From Onchidella celtica (lineage: Eukaryota > Mollusca > Gastropoda > Systellommatophora > Onchidiidae): a stretch of DNA of 64,000 bases. Below are positions 20,527 through 33,108 of the stretch, one piece after another (the stretch's first letter is position 1; every line of letters begins with the position of its first letter). Under the pieces are notes generated by a model. The model saw only the letters and a list, made by a program, of their open reading frames with translations. It searched no databases and was not told the DNA's origin. Both the position numbers and the translations under genes were made by a program. The stretch lies in assembly GCA_963931925.1 (NCBI GenBank), contig OZ007569.1, forward strand, positions 16,163,545 through 16,227,544. Reading direction: 5' to 3'.

Positions 20527-21571
20527 GGCCTTTAACTTCCTGACATCTTCTAGAACCCCCGGCTACACCGAGTTCATGACTCTCGGCCTTTAACTTCCTG
20601 ACATCTTCTAGAACCCCCGGCCACACCGAGTTCATGACTCTCGGCCTTTAACTTCCTGACATCTTCTAGAACCCCCGGCCACACCGAGTTCATGACTCTC
20701 GGCCTTTAACTTCCTGACATCTTCTAGAACCCCCGGCTACACCGAGTTCATGACTCTCCGCCTTTAACTTCCTGACATCTTCTAGAACCCCCGGCTACAC
20801 CGAGTTCATGACTCTCGGCCTTTAACTTCCTGACATCTTCTAGAACCCCCGGCTACACCGAGTTCATGACTCTCGGCCTTTAACTTCCTGACATCTTCTA
20901 GAACCCCCGGCTACACCGAGTTCATGACTCTCGGCCTTTAACTTCCTGACATCTTCTAGAACCCCCGGCTACACCGAGTTCATGACTCTCGGCCTTTAAC
21001 TTCCTGACATCTTCTAGAACCCCCGGCTACACCGAGTTCATGACTCTCGGCCTTTAACTTCCTGACATCTTCTAGAACCCCCGGCTACACCGAGTTCATG
21101 ACTCTCGGCCTTTAACTTCCTGACATCTTCTAGAACCCCCGGCTACACCGAGTTCATGACTCTCGGCCTTTAACTTCCTGACATCTTCTAGAACCCCCGG
21201 CTACACCGAGTTCATGACTCTCGGCCTTTAACTTCCTGACATCTTCTAGAACCCCCGGCTACACCGAGTTCATGACTCTCGGCCTTTAACTTCCTGACAT
21301 CTTCTAGAACCCCCGGCTACACCGAGTTCATGACTCTCGGCCTTTAACTTCCTGACATCTTCTAGAACCCCCGGCTACACCGAGTTCATGACTCTCGGCC
21401 TTTAACTTCCTGACATCTTCTAGAACCCCCGGCTACACCGAGTTCATGACTCTCGGCCTTTAACTTCCTGACATCTTCTAGAACCCCCGGCTACACCGAG
21501 TTCATGAATCTCGGCCTTTAACTTCCTGACATCTTCTAGAACCCCCGGCTACACCGAGTTCTTGACTCTCG
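20527..21571 (+). repeat. 58-bp satellite, 18 units, highly homogeneous
   Basis: Eighteen head-to-tail 58-bp units starting ggcctttaacttcctgacat, each holding cttctagaacccccggctac and accgagttcatgactctc. Only a handful of single-base differences are seen (for example ccac versus ctac in units 2 and 3, ctccgc near 20758, and gaatctc near 21507). Each unit contains TTCTAGAA, the inverted core of a heat-shock element, and a TCTAGA hexamer. The unit is 58 bp, so frames shift each repeat and no open frame spans it. Confidence 0.98.
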
Positions 21572-21771
21572 GTGTTCGTCACCCACCTTCTTTGTTTTTT
21601 TTCGTCGCCAGATTTTTCTTTGGGTTTGAACCTGTACCGCTGGCTCCTGCAGGTGTCTTCTCCATTCTGCCAGTACTGCCACTGGTTATATGGTATAATT
21701 TTTTAGTGTTCATTTCTTTTACACCAAATCCAGCAGGAAGCGTTTACCGCTGTGTTTAGATCTGTACTTTA

Positions 21772-22112
21772 GGAGGTTCGCTGCCCTTGGCATTTACACC
21801 TCATTTTTCTTGCTGTGGTAGGGGTTCGGTTTTTTTTAGAATTTTGCCCGGGCAGCGGCCTGTTCGGCCTGCTCTTTTCGATTTCCAACTGCCAGGGTAT
21901 CTTTGACGTGCGCAACGTGCACACGGGCCCTCCTAGTTTTTCGCTCTTATCCGAGAAGACTAGGTGCTCGATCCTACCTAGCATAGGATCAGAGACAGGA
22001 AAATATGAGAAAAACTCCGAACTTCCGTAATGCCTGCGTCGACCGGGATTCGAACCCGGTACCTTCGGCATGAGAGGCGAGCACCTTGTCTGTAGACCAC
22101 CGCTGTCGTTGC
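21772..22112 (-). mobile_element. SINE family S1, tail type I, best copy
   Basis: Full-length minus-strand SINE. The tail at the left (ttcgctgcccttggcattta) is followed by the body (about 21840-21975), then the tRNA-like head at 22047-22112 containing gggattcgaacccggtacct (B box) and a diverged A-box region gagcaccttgtctgtagacc. Total length is about 340 bp. tRNA-derived head, family-specific body and distinct tail define a classic SINE. It is noncoding. Confidence 0.85.
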
Positions 22113-24239
22113 AGTTTCCTTAAGGGTGCTTCTAATTTTCCTGATGATATCCAAGTTCATCCGCACCATCTCTGTTTGATCTTTCACTCGTCAGCAGCAT
22201 AAGTTGACGAGAAATATGAGAGGCAAGGTTGAGGGAAAGGGCCGGGGGGGAGGGCGGGCGGATACAAAGCCGGGCCCTAATTGTATTTCGTCGTGTTATC
22301 AGGAAAGGGCTCGAGATAAACACATGGCCTTGGCAAAACCTGACGTCACACTGCTAATGAAACTTCGACTACATTTTATGCTGTTGTGATTCATCATGCC
22401 GGCATGGGAAAGCAATACCCTAGCATTTTTTTTTTTTTCTTGCCATTGTTGTTCTGTTGGACATTTCGATGGCCGGGCGGTAAACAATCGTCATTCCATT
22501 TTTAGAAATTTCTTCAGAAGCAAAAAAAAAACTAAATAGGCAAAATCCAATCCGAGACGGACCATTCCCTCTTTCACTATATGACCACAACTTGAGCGCG
22601 TATAAACACGGTGAGTATTTCTCACAGAGCTCTGTGGTGCGAGTCTCTTTCGTTCAGTTATGAAGGGATGTGGTGCGAATTGTTGCACTGTTGACATGGA
22701 TGATACGCGCGCAAGTCGACGGACGGAATTTGGCGAATGGAAGCGTCTCGGTATTCTGTGTCTCGGATCTAATGTAACCATGTGACTCAAATAGTCACTC
22801 TCTTGTGGAATACTCCGAATGTACGCCTTTCTACTGACATTGTCAACGTAACATCATGTTGTCGATGAGTACTGCAATGCTGAAGCTATGTAAGGTTTCA
22901 TCTTTAAAATGTATCATCTCTGTTTGAATTTTCAACTGTGAAATAAGTTCAGATAATCCTGGTCTTAATCAGTCTCCAGTATTTTGAATGTCCGAGCCGA
23001 CGTTTTTTGAAGAACAGTCTAATAAGTGGCAACAGTGTTTCAACATTTTATGGCATTTGGAATAATTAAACTCTGTAGGAATAATTAGTTACAGCTACGG
23101 TAAACTTGGGTTCGTGGAGCTATTTTTTTTTTCAGAGGGACTGTTCATGTTCTGTGGCCAAATTGGATTTTGTTTGAGGATTATGGTTAGGGCTAGAATT
23201 AGCTGTAGCTGATAGTCCACAACAATCTTTTTGTTGGCGACAAGTCCACAATAGGTTTATATTTCGGAAATTGGCCACAAGATGGTAAAATCCTTATTGT
23301 GAGTCTTTGGGTAGCATGGCAGAAGTAGACCCTACCAACTTATTTTTTATACAGTGGCATGGACAATTACAGCCTGTATTAACGCGGTTCCTACAAGTCA
23401 AATATTGTAACTGCCAACGTGTGGCGTTCATTTAGAATCGGTGCCCGTGACAGAAGGAAATGGCAAAAATTTGTAATTTTGTTTCCCGAAGAGGATTTTC
23501 AAGAATGGAAGAAAGAGAGAACAGTAAGGTGACAGATCAGGTAGGCCAGTCTTGCTGGAATATTCTGCTCTTGCGCGACTGTCGCAGAGCCGTGAGGTGG
23601 AGAAGGTCGAGCTCACCTCCAGATCAAGCGAAGTAAGATTCTAAGGAACTCAAAGCAACCCCAAGACAGACAACGTTGGTTTTAAAATACACATCGGGTC
23701 AACGAAGACACACAGACAGACATGCGAACTGACAAACAACACTGACAGACAGACAGACAGACTCGGAACCGCAGCAACCAGAACGAAAGAGGGAGAGGGA
23801 GAGGGAGAGAGGGGGTGAGGGAGAGAGAACAGAGAACAGTAGACCAGGCTACAGTGCCGAACGACGCACAGAGCAGCGCGCAGAATGGAAATTCGATAGG
23901 CGAGGCTGTGATGTGAAAGCGGTCCGTATGTCGAATCTGCAAGAGCGAGAGGCCTGGCTAGCAGTTGTCGTGTACGGAGAAGTGGGCTTTGAGTTGGAGA
24001 CTAGACTAGTCTAACACTAAGTGAATACGGCCAAGTCACGACTTCACTTCACACGATCGCCTGGTTATTCGTATACATTTTGAATCAGTAGACGTACAAG
24101 TGTATGTTCATGGCTGTGATTCGATCATCGTATCTCCGGGAATACAGGGAAATGTCTCCATTGAGTGGCTGATTCACTCTTGTTCCTATTTTATGCGTAA
24201 GGAATCGCTTCTATTTAAGGATTTAGATCTATATTGTTT
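22113..24239. other. Unassigned 2.1-kb stretch
   Basis: No supported gene or known repeat. Contains a CAGACAGA/GAGA patch (about 23705-23830) and occasional TGACGTCA-like sites (near 22341). Short open frames have no recognisable domain. It may be host unique sequence or intron. Confidence 0.4.
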
Positions 24240-24330
24240 AAGGGACTGTAACAGTTGTCTAATTACAAAGCCGAATAAAGAAAATACTCAATAGTGTTCA
24301 CTGTTCAGCTGTGTAAATTGCATTGTAAAT
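24240..24330 (+). repeat. Fold-back family fragment
   Basis: The sequence tgtctaattacaaagccg followed by tagtgttcactgttcagctg is similar to one inner arm of the fold-back element at 1253-1340. Only one arm is present. Confidence 0.45.
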
Positions 24331-24624
24331 TACTACGTTTCTTTAACTGCTTAAAAAAAAAAATTACCTCTGTATTTTTTTTTGCAGCCTCGGTGTATGT
24401 TGATTTGTCGCATTTCAGCACAAAGCATCTCTTTGTTGCTGGACAACAGAACATAGAGTGCATGTTAGAATCTATGCAAAACAGGTTTGTCTGTATTGTC
24501 TTGCGAAGACAATTAGCTGCATTATTTCTTGAAGACAATTAATCATTGCCGTCGTGCTGGACCTTTCTCTGTCGCGGGGTTTGTCGGAAATATTAGTTGT
24601 CAGTTTCGTTGGTTTTCTGTGGTG

Positions 24625-24831
24625 GTACCCAACATCCTTACGTCAATCTGCTGTAGATTTGTTCAGGATTTCCGTAGATTTGGTAGGATTAGCGTAGAAA
24701 CGGGTTCCAACGTCAAACGAACGTCGGCGCGATGTCGCAACCAGTCGATCTACATAGGAATGATGTCATTCAAATTCGCAAAACTTGACGCCCATCCTAC
24801 GCATGGGATTTCGGAACAGTTGCCGGCTGGG
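24625..24831 (+). mobile_element. 200-bp MITE family M1, copy 3
   Basis: Left end acccaacatccttacgtcaa, centre cgtcggcgcgatgtcgcaac, right end cagttgccggctggg. It is collinear with copies 1 and 2 and noncoding. Confidence 0.7.
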
Positions 24832-26079
24832 ATGCTTTGATATGGCATTACTTAACACGTCTGGTCTCTCCAAAACACTTTGATCTTAAAATAAACGTCC
24901 GTAGAGACTATGAACAACCAGAACATCCGTCTACAAAGATTTGTCTTAAAATCTACTATTATTTATTAAATGATAATTCCAAGAATTGGCATCATATAGC
25001 TTTCTGTTTAATCTTCTTGTGATAAAAGATGCCACAGCTTAATATAAAATAGCTATGTGAATGTACAAACAATTTTGATAGACGCTCTATTTCCAGACCA
25101 AAAACTGCCGTGTCTAGTAAAGAATGATATTTTATCTAACTAAAGTAAAATCAATAAATTTTGTTTATTTTCAAAGTACACTGGCCATTGAAATACGTCG
25201 TTCTTATCACTGAGACATATCCTCGTATTATGGGGTAATTTCAGAAAATTGTGAGTATTCAAGGATCTGTAGTGGCGATCCTAGAGTTAGGGAGAATGTC
25301 ACGGGGAGACATTTTTGTTACGTCGTGATCTCCCTCAGATGTGGAGATTTTTTCTAGAAAATGCATGTGACGTCTTGTTCAGGCACGCGCTGACAATTTC
25401 CCCGGAGTTCTGAGCTCAAGCTGTTCTGCACGTTTTATCCAGATATTTTTTCTCTGAACTGGGTGTCTTGTTACAGGTCGTGACCACATAACTCCAAATT
25501 ACGGTTTATGACATAACATGTTCTTGTTTAATTAGTCCAGAGCCGTTTTAACGCACGGGCACACTGGACAGTTATCCAGGGGCCAAAAGGTTTGGGGGGG
25601 GGGGGGGGTTGGGGGGGGGGGGGGAGGGGCCAAGCGGCAAGCAAGCAAATTTACATTGCTTCTTGAACCAGGGAAGAAAAGGCCGCTGCAACCTGCTGCC
25701 TGGCGCAGGGGCCCATAATGACGTTACAACGACCCTGAATTAGCCTTTTTGTTGATTAACCTTTTTGCTAGGAGGCGAAGTGACCTCACCCTAAATCTCT
25801 CTCTCCCCCCTCCAAAAGCGATTAATCCCACAGGTAAAACTAAACCTTTAATTTAGCAGCTTTAGCGAGCAGTGAAACCGAGCTTATTCGTACGTTGGCT
25901 TGGTTTCCCGGAAAGGACATGTAGAAATTGTGAAAAAAATATTTTTTTCCAAGGCCGGTCTTGAGATGCATGTCAGTCAACCGCAGTCAAGGGTTCGTTG
26001 ATAAGCATACATTTCAGAATAATCCCTTTCAGTTTGTCACTTTTGCAGCAAATGCATTTGAATGTACAGCCTTTTTGTA
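24832..26079. other. Unassigned DNA with double G-tract
   Basis: Two long G runs (about 25593-25608 and 25611-25624) are separated by TT. No gene seen. The plus-strand open frame near 24837 has no domain. Confidence 0.4.
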
Positions 26080-26505
26080 GACAGTCAAAACCTTATTAAT
26101 TTTTACACATGAAAACTCCACATTGTTCAGCAAGTTAACTGTGCGACCTAAGTTGAGAAAGTTGATGTACGGCCTCCAAAAATTTCATGGACTCATCCAT
26201 TTTGGACAAAAGTCAATCTTCAATATTATGCAATTACGCTTTTTTGAGCCACAAAAACAGCCGCATTTTGGTCGAACAAAGTCAAAAAGTGTGATCGGAA
26301 TTTCATTCATCGAGACGTCGCCGGTTGAAAATCAGATTTATCACATCTGTGTGTTCTGCAAAAAATATTATGTGTAAATAATTAGTTCTATTGGTCTTTG
26401 CACTCAATCCATGATCCGTTATTCATGTGACGAAGGCCTAGATATAGGCCTACTGTTGGGCTTGGACCACAGAGTGTGCAAGTTTATCTTTCTCGGGTCG
26501 GCTAG
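26080..26505 (+). mobile_element. Helitron-like element, family B copy 1 (diverged)
   Basis: Its 3' end tctcgggtcggCTAG (26502-26505) is followed by T, matching copies at 27800 and 62606. The internal similarity is clear (ttttgagccacaaaaacag; gcattttggtcg; atttatcacatctgtgtg; agtttatcttt at the hairpin). The 5' boundary is not clear, so the start is approximate. An AAT/AAC microsatellite follows. Confidence 0.45.
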
Positions 26506-27799
26506 TAATAGTAATAATAACAATAATAATAACAATCATTTTAATATTCTGTTGATGATAATAGTAGTCACAACAATAAGTGATATCTGTTTCTTATCAC
26601 ATTGGAAAACTATAATTACACTGTAATATCCTTTTCCTGACAGTCTCACGTTTATTAAGTCAATGAGAAATTACTGTGAATATTTGGAACACAAAGCTAA
26701 CCTGGTTTTGTTTGCACGGCGCATTGTTTTGGAAAAGTGCTGGGGTTAGGGTCAGAGTTAGGATTACATGTGGCTCGACGGCGACAGTAAGGGTTTGATA
26801 TTAGGGTTAGAGCTCGGATTACGTTTGGCTCGACAGCTACGTTATTCCTTTTTCCTCGGCGAAATGGGCGATAGTAATCTTTTTGGAAGTAGAGCTTCTA
26901 ATTTGAGACCGACAAATAAAATGACTTTTCTCTCGTGAATTTCGTCCGTTTCATTCTCTCTCGTATTTTTGCATTAATCACTACCGCTCTGAAAACATTG
27001 AACGAAAAAATTATATTCACCTATTATTTGGCTAAAGAATTTTCACCCGTTTCGTTTCTTCGTATCAGCTGGTCAAAATCAGTGTAAAGCTAAAAACGGT
27101 TTGTTTCTTTATTTCCTTTTTTAAAGGATCATAGTTTGATTAAATGGGGTGTCTCAGAAAAAAAAATGTGTGCATAAATGAATTGCTTAATGTTGTTTTG
27201 CAACTTTAATGAACTGTGTTGGCATCGGTGTTTGGCCCAAAAACGGCCATCAGTTGGAATACATGGCGATCATTCAAATAATTACACATCTGTCTTCTTT
27301 AATTTGAACCATAAATCTTGGATGTGCCTTAATTAACACGGTAAAATGAATTCTCAAGACGTATCCACATTTATTGAGACGTATTATGCTGTGCTGTGCT
27401 CCGTGTGTTTTCTTACAATTTTATAACCTTTGACAGTAGTGTGAAAAATGTGAACTCCCTTGTTGCGAAACAAATAAGAAGCGCATAATTTTTATCATGA
27501 GATAAAGAAGTTAATCTGAACTGATTTCATCCACTATTTGGGCAATTTTGCACTGCGTCTGAACATGTTCATTGGCAGATAATTAGCTAGATCTACCCAG
27601 CTCTTGGTTTTCTTTTCTACCAATCTTTTGTTTCGCTGCTGTTGTTGTTGCAGCTTTGACATTAATGTTGTTGTTGCGGCAGTTTTCTTTGTAATATCCG
27701 CCTTTTTAAATTCGAAATTTAAATTCGAATAGATCCCGAGCAACCGTGGGTCACTTTTACGCATAAGACAGTGTAGCCTACCCATAAGCTCGGCGTGTA
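26506..27799. other. Unassigned AT-rich DNA
   Basis: Contains AAT/AAC repeats at about 26508-26540 and gggttaggg-like motifs at 26744-26812. No gene supported. Confidence 0.4.
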
Positions 27800-28223
27800 T
27801 CTTACTATAATTGAGTTAGAGGGTGAACTTGTAAGCAGTTAAAACTTCATGACTACGCCATCAAAAATTGTGAAACTTGGTGTATTGCATCAATTTTTGA
27901 CGAAGAGTTACGTGGACACATTCATTTTGAACAAAAATCAGTCTTTACTATTATTTATATTAAAAAATTTTGAGCCGCAAAAACAGAGACGCATTTTTAT
28001 TCATCGAATGGAATCGAAAAGTGTGACCGGAAATTACGTCCTTAACTTCTCTTTACACATTTTTGGTAGAATATGGACGTAGTCATATCTGTGTATTCCT
28101 ACGTAACTTCTGTTAGTCATTGCATCGAATCCAAATGCTGATTTTAATGTAGCCTAGATCTAGATAATACAGTTGGGCTTCCTACGAAGAATCTGCAAGA
28201 TTTATCTTGCGCGGGGCGGCTAG
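27800..28223 (+). mobile_element. Helitron-like element, family B copy 2
   Basis: Starts TC (27800) after A with tcttactataattgag. It ends gcggggcggCTAG (28220-28223) before T, preceded by the perfect hairpin GCAAGA-TTTA-TCTTGC. Length is 424 bp. It aligns along its whole length with 62606-63014 (for example gagccgcaaaaacagagacg). It is noncoding. Confidence 0.6.
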
Positions 28224-28439
28224 TGTTTTAGAAATTCAATATGAATGGTTGAGGGAATGAGTTCTTTTGTTTCTCGGGGGCCTCAGCATAGTGCTGTTGG
28301 CCCCCTATGAATGGTTGAGGAAAACATGTTGCACTTAAGTCACGATATGATAAAACATGTGTGTAAAAATTGGTATCTGTTGCGAAGAAATTGGGGAAAA
28401 AACGCGAACCAAAAATTTACGTTTAATACAAATGTAAAC
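28224..28439. other. Unassigned DNA
   Basis: Contains two copies of atgaatggttgagg (about 28241 and 28307) around a ctcggggg/ccccctat stretch, possibly a small inverted structure. No gene. Confidence 0.35.
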
Positions 28440-29060
28440 TGTTGGTGTAATGTAGCCTAACAATAGGCACAACTGCCACTGTAATGTAATGTAACTATAA
28501 TTTACAACTGTTACTGTAATGTAATGTAATTATAGGCACAAGTACCCCTGCAATGTAATGTAACTATGCGCACAACTATTGCTGCGATGTAATGTAACTT
28601 TACGCACAAATACCCCTGCCGTGCAACTATTCGCAAAACTGCCTTTGTAAAATAATGTAACTATACGCAAAACTACCTCTGTAATGTAATGTAATTATAC
28701 GCACAACTATGTAATTATTTGCATAACTACCTCTGCAATGTAATGTAACTTTACGCACAACTACCCCTGCAGTTTAACTATACTAGCAGCTTCCTCTGCA
28801 CTGTAATATAACTATGCGCGCAATTACCACTGCAGTGTAAAATAATCTTATGCACAATTACTTCTGTACAGTATTGTAACTATATTCACAAATACCCCTG
28901 CAATGTATTACAACGTAACCATACGCACAACTACCTCTGTAATGTGCAAAGTAACTCCATATGCACAACTGTCTCTGCAATGTAAAGTAACCATACGATT
29001 ACCCACAACAGCCTCTGTAATATAATGTAACTGCGTACAGCCACCCCTGCAATGTAACGT
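28440..29060 (+). repeat. Degenerate tandem repeat, about 35-40-bp unit
   Basis: Around 16 poorly conserved units built on tgtaatgtaactatacgcac followed by aactacctctgc. Units vary in length and have many point changes, so the array is old compared with the 58-bp array at 20527. Confidence 0.8.
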
Positions 29061-29174
29061 AACGACAAACCAAACTTGATATTTTTGCTATGTTATTTGC
29101 CCATACCAATTGCATGTACATTTTGCTTAGTAACTCGTTTGTGTGGAATGTCATATTAACTTTGCCATGTTGTA

Positions 29175-29320
29175 TTACTTGATTTCATGTTTCAGTGTTG
29201 TTATTGTGTGTTACTTGATTTCATGTTTCAGTGTTGTTATTGTGTGTTACTTGATTTCATGTTTCAGTGTTGTTATTGTGTGTTACTTGATTTCATGTTT
29301 CAGTGTTGTTCTTGTGTGTC
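29175..29320 (+). repeat. 36-bp tandem repeat, about 4 units
   Basis: Near-identical units of 36 bp (ttacttgatttcatgtttca then gtgttgttattgtgtg) start at 29175, 29211, 29247 and 29283. Open frames across it persist in two frames only because 36 is a multiple of three. Confidence 0.95.
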
Positions 29321-29689
29321 AATACACCTCACATTAAGTTCTGTTGGTTTTAACATTTTTGTTCAGTCTTGCTCCTATTGAGGCAGCATCAAAACGTTTT
29401 GGTTTCATGTCTTTTGGACAATAATTATTTCCATTTCTATGTTAATGCAACATGTTAATACAAAACCTTAACGGTGCTTCAAAACAATGTATCGTGTTAT
29501 ATTATCCGACAGATGTGCAAAACTGCATAGTGGGTTTAGTTTCAAGACCTTAATGCGACATCTTGGTACACAAACTATAAAGCGCGCGGTACTCTTCACG
29601 AAAGAGTGTAAATTTACAGAATGATTTTTGAGCCGTGTGGTGATACTGGGTTTCAAACACACCATGAAGTTTTTGTTATATTACATGTC

Positions 29690-30187
29690 CTAGGCGAGGC
29701 ACCCAGCTTTAATTGGGGGAGGGGGTGGGGGGGGGGGGGGGGAGTTGACATGTGAACCCGAGGTTCTATCTCTGTCTCTCTCTCTCTTTTTTTTTGGGGG
29801 GGGGGGGAGGGTCTAAAGCTTCCCATATTCTACAGTCTTACCATGCGCACCAGAGCACTACGCACCCATTTCTGGTAGGGAAATTGCATGCACTGAATTG
29901 AACGCGTATTAATATCGTTTCCGGTGCGGCCGGCTTCCTGCATGAAAAAAAAACAAAGATCATTGCATTTTACATTTTTATACCATTTTATTTTAAAATA
30001 TCTGAAATTTGAATCAACACAATCAGTCGGCACAAAAGCGATTGGGCTGGATTAGTTGATACTTGAGAAAAATAATTTTTTTAATTTTTGAAGCTGTTGT
30101 TGAGACTGTAGCTTCGAGCAAAAAAAAAAGCCAAAATTGCACCACAGTGAATTATTCCCGCCACTATTTTCTTTTTTTTATAACTAG
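29690..30187 (-). mobile_element. Helitron-like element, family C copy 1
   Basis: Direct neighbour and homologue of 30184-30643 in the same orientation. The left end carries CTAG (29690-29693) and a hairpin-like cccagctttaattggg. Shared internal blocks include agcttcccatattctacagt, gggaaattgc, gaacgcgtatt, aacaaagatcattg and gccaaaattgcaccacagtg. Two G-tracts (29713-29731, 29799-29810) interrupt it. It is noncoding. Confidence 0.4.
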
Positions 30188-30643
30188 ATTAAGTTCCCGG
30201 CATTATCCAGGACAAACCTGTGAACCCACCGTTCTATCTCTCTCCTCTTCTTGGTCTGGAATTAGAAAGCTTCCCATATTCTACAGTCTTACTACAGATT
30301 TCCTGCCCACTCAGAACACTGTGCACTCAATTCTGGTAGGGAAATTGCGCGCAACGAACTGAACGCGTATTGATACATTGTTTCCTGTGCCGTGGGCTTA
30401 CTACAGGGAGCCAAAACAAAGATCATTGTATTTTACATTTTTATAACTTTTTATTTGAAAATACATGAAACTTGAATCAACACAATCGGTTGATACAAAA
30501 GCGATTGGATTGGATTAACTGACACTTTGGAAAATTAACTTTGTTGAATCTGTCATTTCGGCTGTAGTGTCGAGTAAAAAAAGGGCCAAAATTGCACCAC
30601 AGTGAATTTCTCCTGCCACTATGTTTTTTTTTTTATAATAAGA
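30184..30643 (-). mobile_element. Helitron-like element, family C copy 2
   Basis: On the minus strand it begins TC (30643) after A and ends CTAG (30187-30184) before T. A short hairpin (CCTGGATAATGCCGGG) lies just upstream of the end. Length is 460 bp and it is noncoding. It abuts copy 1, so the pair forms a tandem array like family A at 10080-11228. Confidence 0.5.
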
Positions 30644-31098
30644 TTATTGTTTGAAAGTTTTAGGACCCTGGCGTACTGAGTGAAAACTGTTTTGCTTCGG
30701 TTTGAGTGTGAGATATGGACTGTGGAGTTGACTTGGACTGAGTGATACTGAAACAAATCTGTCTTGGTACACGATTTAAAAGAAGTGCAGGTCCGAGTCA
30801 AAATCGACGCAAAAACGGACTTTACTAAATTCGTTTGGGGTTAAGGTTAAGGTTAGAGCTAGAATTTTGTTTTAACTATTTGGCTATAAAAAAAAATAAT
30901 GCCTTCGATGGCGACATGACCACAATAACATTTTCTGAAATTGGGCACACACTGGCAAAAAAAAATAAAAAAAAATTCTGTAAGCGAGTATTTTGGATAC
31001 GTAGCCCAGACAGACCGTATCAATAATTTACCACACATTATTGCCTCGGGTGACGTAAAGACTAACCATCATCGCTCAGAATACTCTTCGTTATTGAG
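30644..31098. other. Unassigned DNA
   Basis: Includes a ggttaaggttaaggttagag stretch near 30839. No gene. Confidence 0.4.
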
Positions 31099-32386
31099 AC
31101 AGTGTTTCTCAACCTTATTTGTCCCACGCCCCACTTCAGTAGACCCATTGCGGATATCGGCCATTTTAGTTGTCAGGACCAACGCTTAACCATGGCGATG
31201 GTAGCACTAATTTTGATTCGTTAGCTGATTTGCACTGTGAGCACTTCAGGCGTCGCGAACCAATCGGCTAAAAAAAAGTTCCCTACAGTAAACAATGACA
31301 CGTGTGTACATGCACATGGAAGACATTCGGTCAATTCTTCCACTTCCTTTCCCTTGTTTACACGGATGGTAGGGAATCTGACCAGCTTGGATCCATCCTT
31401 TCCTCCATTGTCATAACAGTCAACTGGAATGCAACCAGCAGGCATTTTAACCGCTTAGACATAATCTCGTCAGCTGATCCACCCGCCATTTTAGGTGTCA
31501 GAAGTACAAAACAAAAACACTCTGTGACGTCATTTGGAATGGGCCTATAGGCTTCACCAATTTTTACCAAAAATTCCCGAATTCTGTGACCTTAACCTTG
31601 CTCTTAAGTGAGACAAACATTGTATTTCGTACTAGTCAGTTGATATGAGTAGTCTGAACTTTACTCATGGCCAGTTGTTTGCCTCACCTTCTCCACTCAC
31701 CACTCTATTTGATGGCTGACCTACATTCAACTATCTGGGTTTTCCCCAAAATCTTGGTTTCTACTATTCTGAACTTTCCAAAAAACATGCTCCCCATCAT
31801 GACCGGCTAGGCTTAGCATGGCCATTAAAATTGCCGATGTATTAAGTTCTAGGTTTCCTCAGCAAGGAACTCACCATTACGACGCACAGACTAATACCCA
31901 AACTGGATGATCCCATTGTGTGACGTCACAAACAGCGAAAGGTCCGCCATTTTAGGTTTACGATGCAGCGGTCGCTAAAAGTCCATGCGGTCATTATTTA
32001 TAACAATAAAAAAAATAAAAGGCAGATGTAGATAATAAAATGAAAGGATAGGCAAGTTAATGCATTATTAATACATGTACAACCAATCTTGACAAATAAA
32101 AAGAAATTTCTACTGCAGATAAAACTAGAATTGGAATTTTCCGAGCTGCGGCCAAGTTGATTATACGGCCGCCGCTCGGGAAATTCCGTAAAAAACGACA
32201 CAGCTGGTTAATTTATTAGTCTGTGATACGACATAAACAAACAACAGTTTATCTATACAGTTAAGTTAAAATACACGATAAAATGAAGATTTCTAGGCAA
32301 AAATCAGTACGCCCCATTCTGAAGTCCCAAGCCTCACCAACGTATTGCCACGCCCTCGTACATGTGCCCCAACTTGAGAAACACTG
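31099..32386. mobile_element. hAT-like non-autonomous element carrying a nested element
   Basis: The ends acagtgtttctcaacctt (31099) and aacttgagaaacactg (to 32386) form an inverted repeat of hAT type. Flanks TTATTGAG and TTGTAGAG match at 6 of 8 positions, a possible old 8-bp duplication. The interior has no transposase and includes the separate element at 31139-31549. Superfamily assignment rests on the terminal motif. Confidence 0.4.
31139..31549 (+). mobile_element. TIR element family M2, copy 1
   Basis: Shares about 330 bp with 53918-54264: gcgtcgcgaaccaatcggc, gtaaacaatgacacgtgtgt, ttgtttacacggatggtag, gtcataacagtcaactg, cagctgatccacc. Its ends (tagacccattgc and gaatgggccta) are imperfect inverted repeats. 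It is noncoding and holds about 60 bp not found in copy 2. Confidence 0.6.
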
Positions 32387-32827
32387 TTGTAGAGCCATAC
32401 TAACACTAACTATTAACACCTGTCCTGATCAACGGATACAACATTGGCAATTACTCAGAAATATGCTCGTTCTGGTCAGAACATGTGTCACATATAATCA
32501 TACTAGAGGTTAGATCTAATATCTTTGGCACTGAGATCCCATTAGTTTTGCCAGCGTGTGGTCCGGCAATTCCCATTTGGTTTACGCTTCATTGCTCTTG
32601 CCCGGGCTTACGCAGAAAAAGGTCATTTTCGAGTCATCGTAGCGTGCAAAAGGTTATAAAACAACAAAATATTTGTTACGAGGTTGTTCTAAGGCCGAAC
32701 ACAAAAGTCAAATAAATAATACATGTATGAACAAGTGAACGTAGGCTTTGGAGAACACGTCAGTGAAATTCATCGATAGCTGCAGAGGCGCATGGCAAAT
32801 TCACATCGTTCTATGTAATATGTTGAG
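32387..32827. other. Unassigned DNA
   Basis: No gene or repeat recognised. Confidence 0.4.

Positions 32828-33108
<281 letters not shown>

Noticed and set aside
20527-21571. Regularly spaced identical repeats suggestive of a CRISPR array
   Set aside because: The whole 58-bp unit is repeated with no variable spacers, in a eukaryotic context. It is a satellite.
22047-22112. tRNA gene on the minus strand
   Set aside because: The B box is good but the cloverleaf is incomplete and the sequence continues into a SINE body shared with other copies.
26744-26812. Interstitial telomeric repeat (ttaggg)
   Set aside because: Only isolated gggttaggg-like words here and at 30837, 39873, 40464 and 46135, never a tandem hexamer array.
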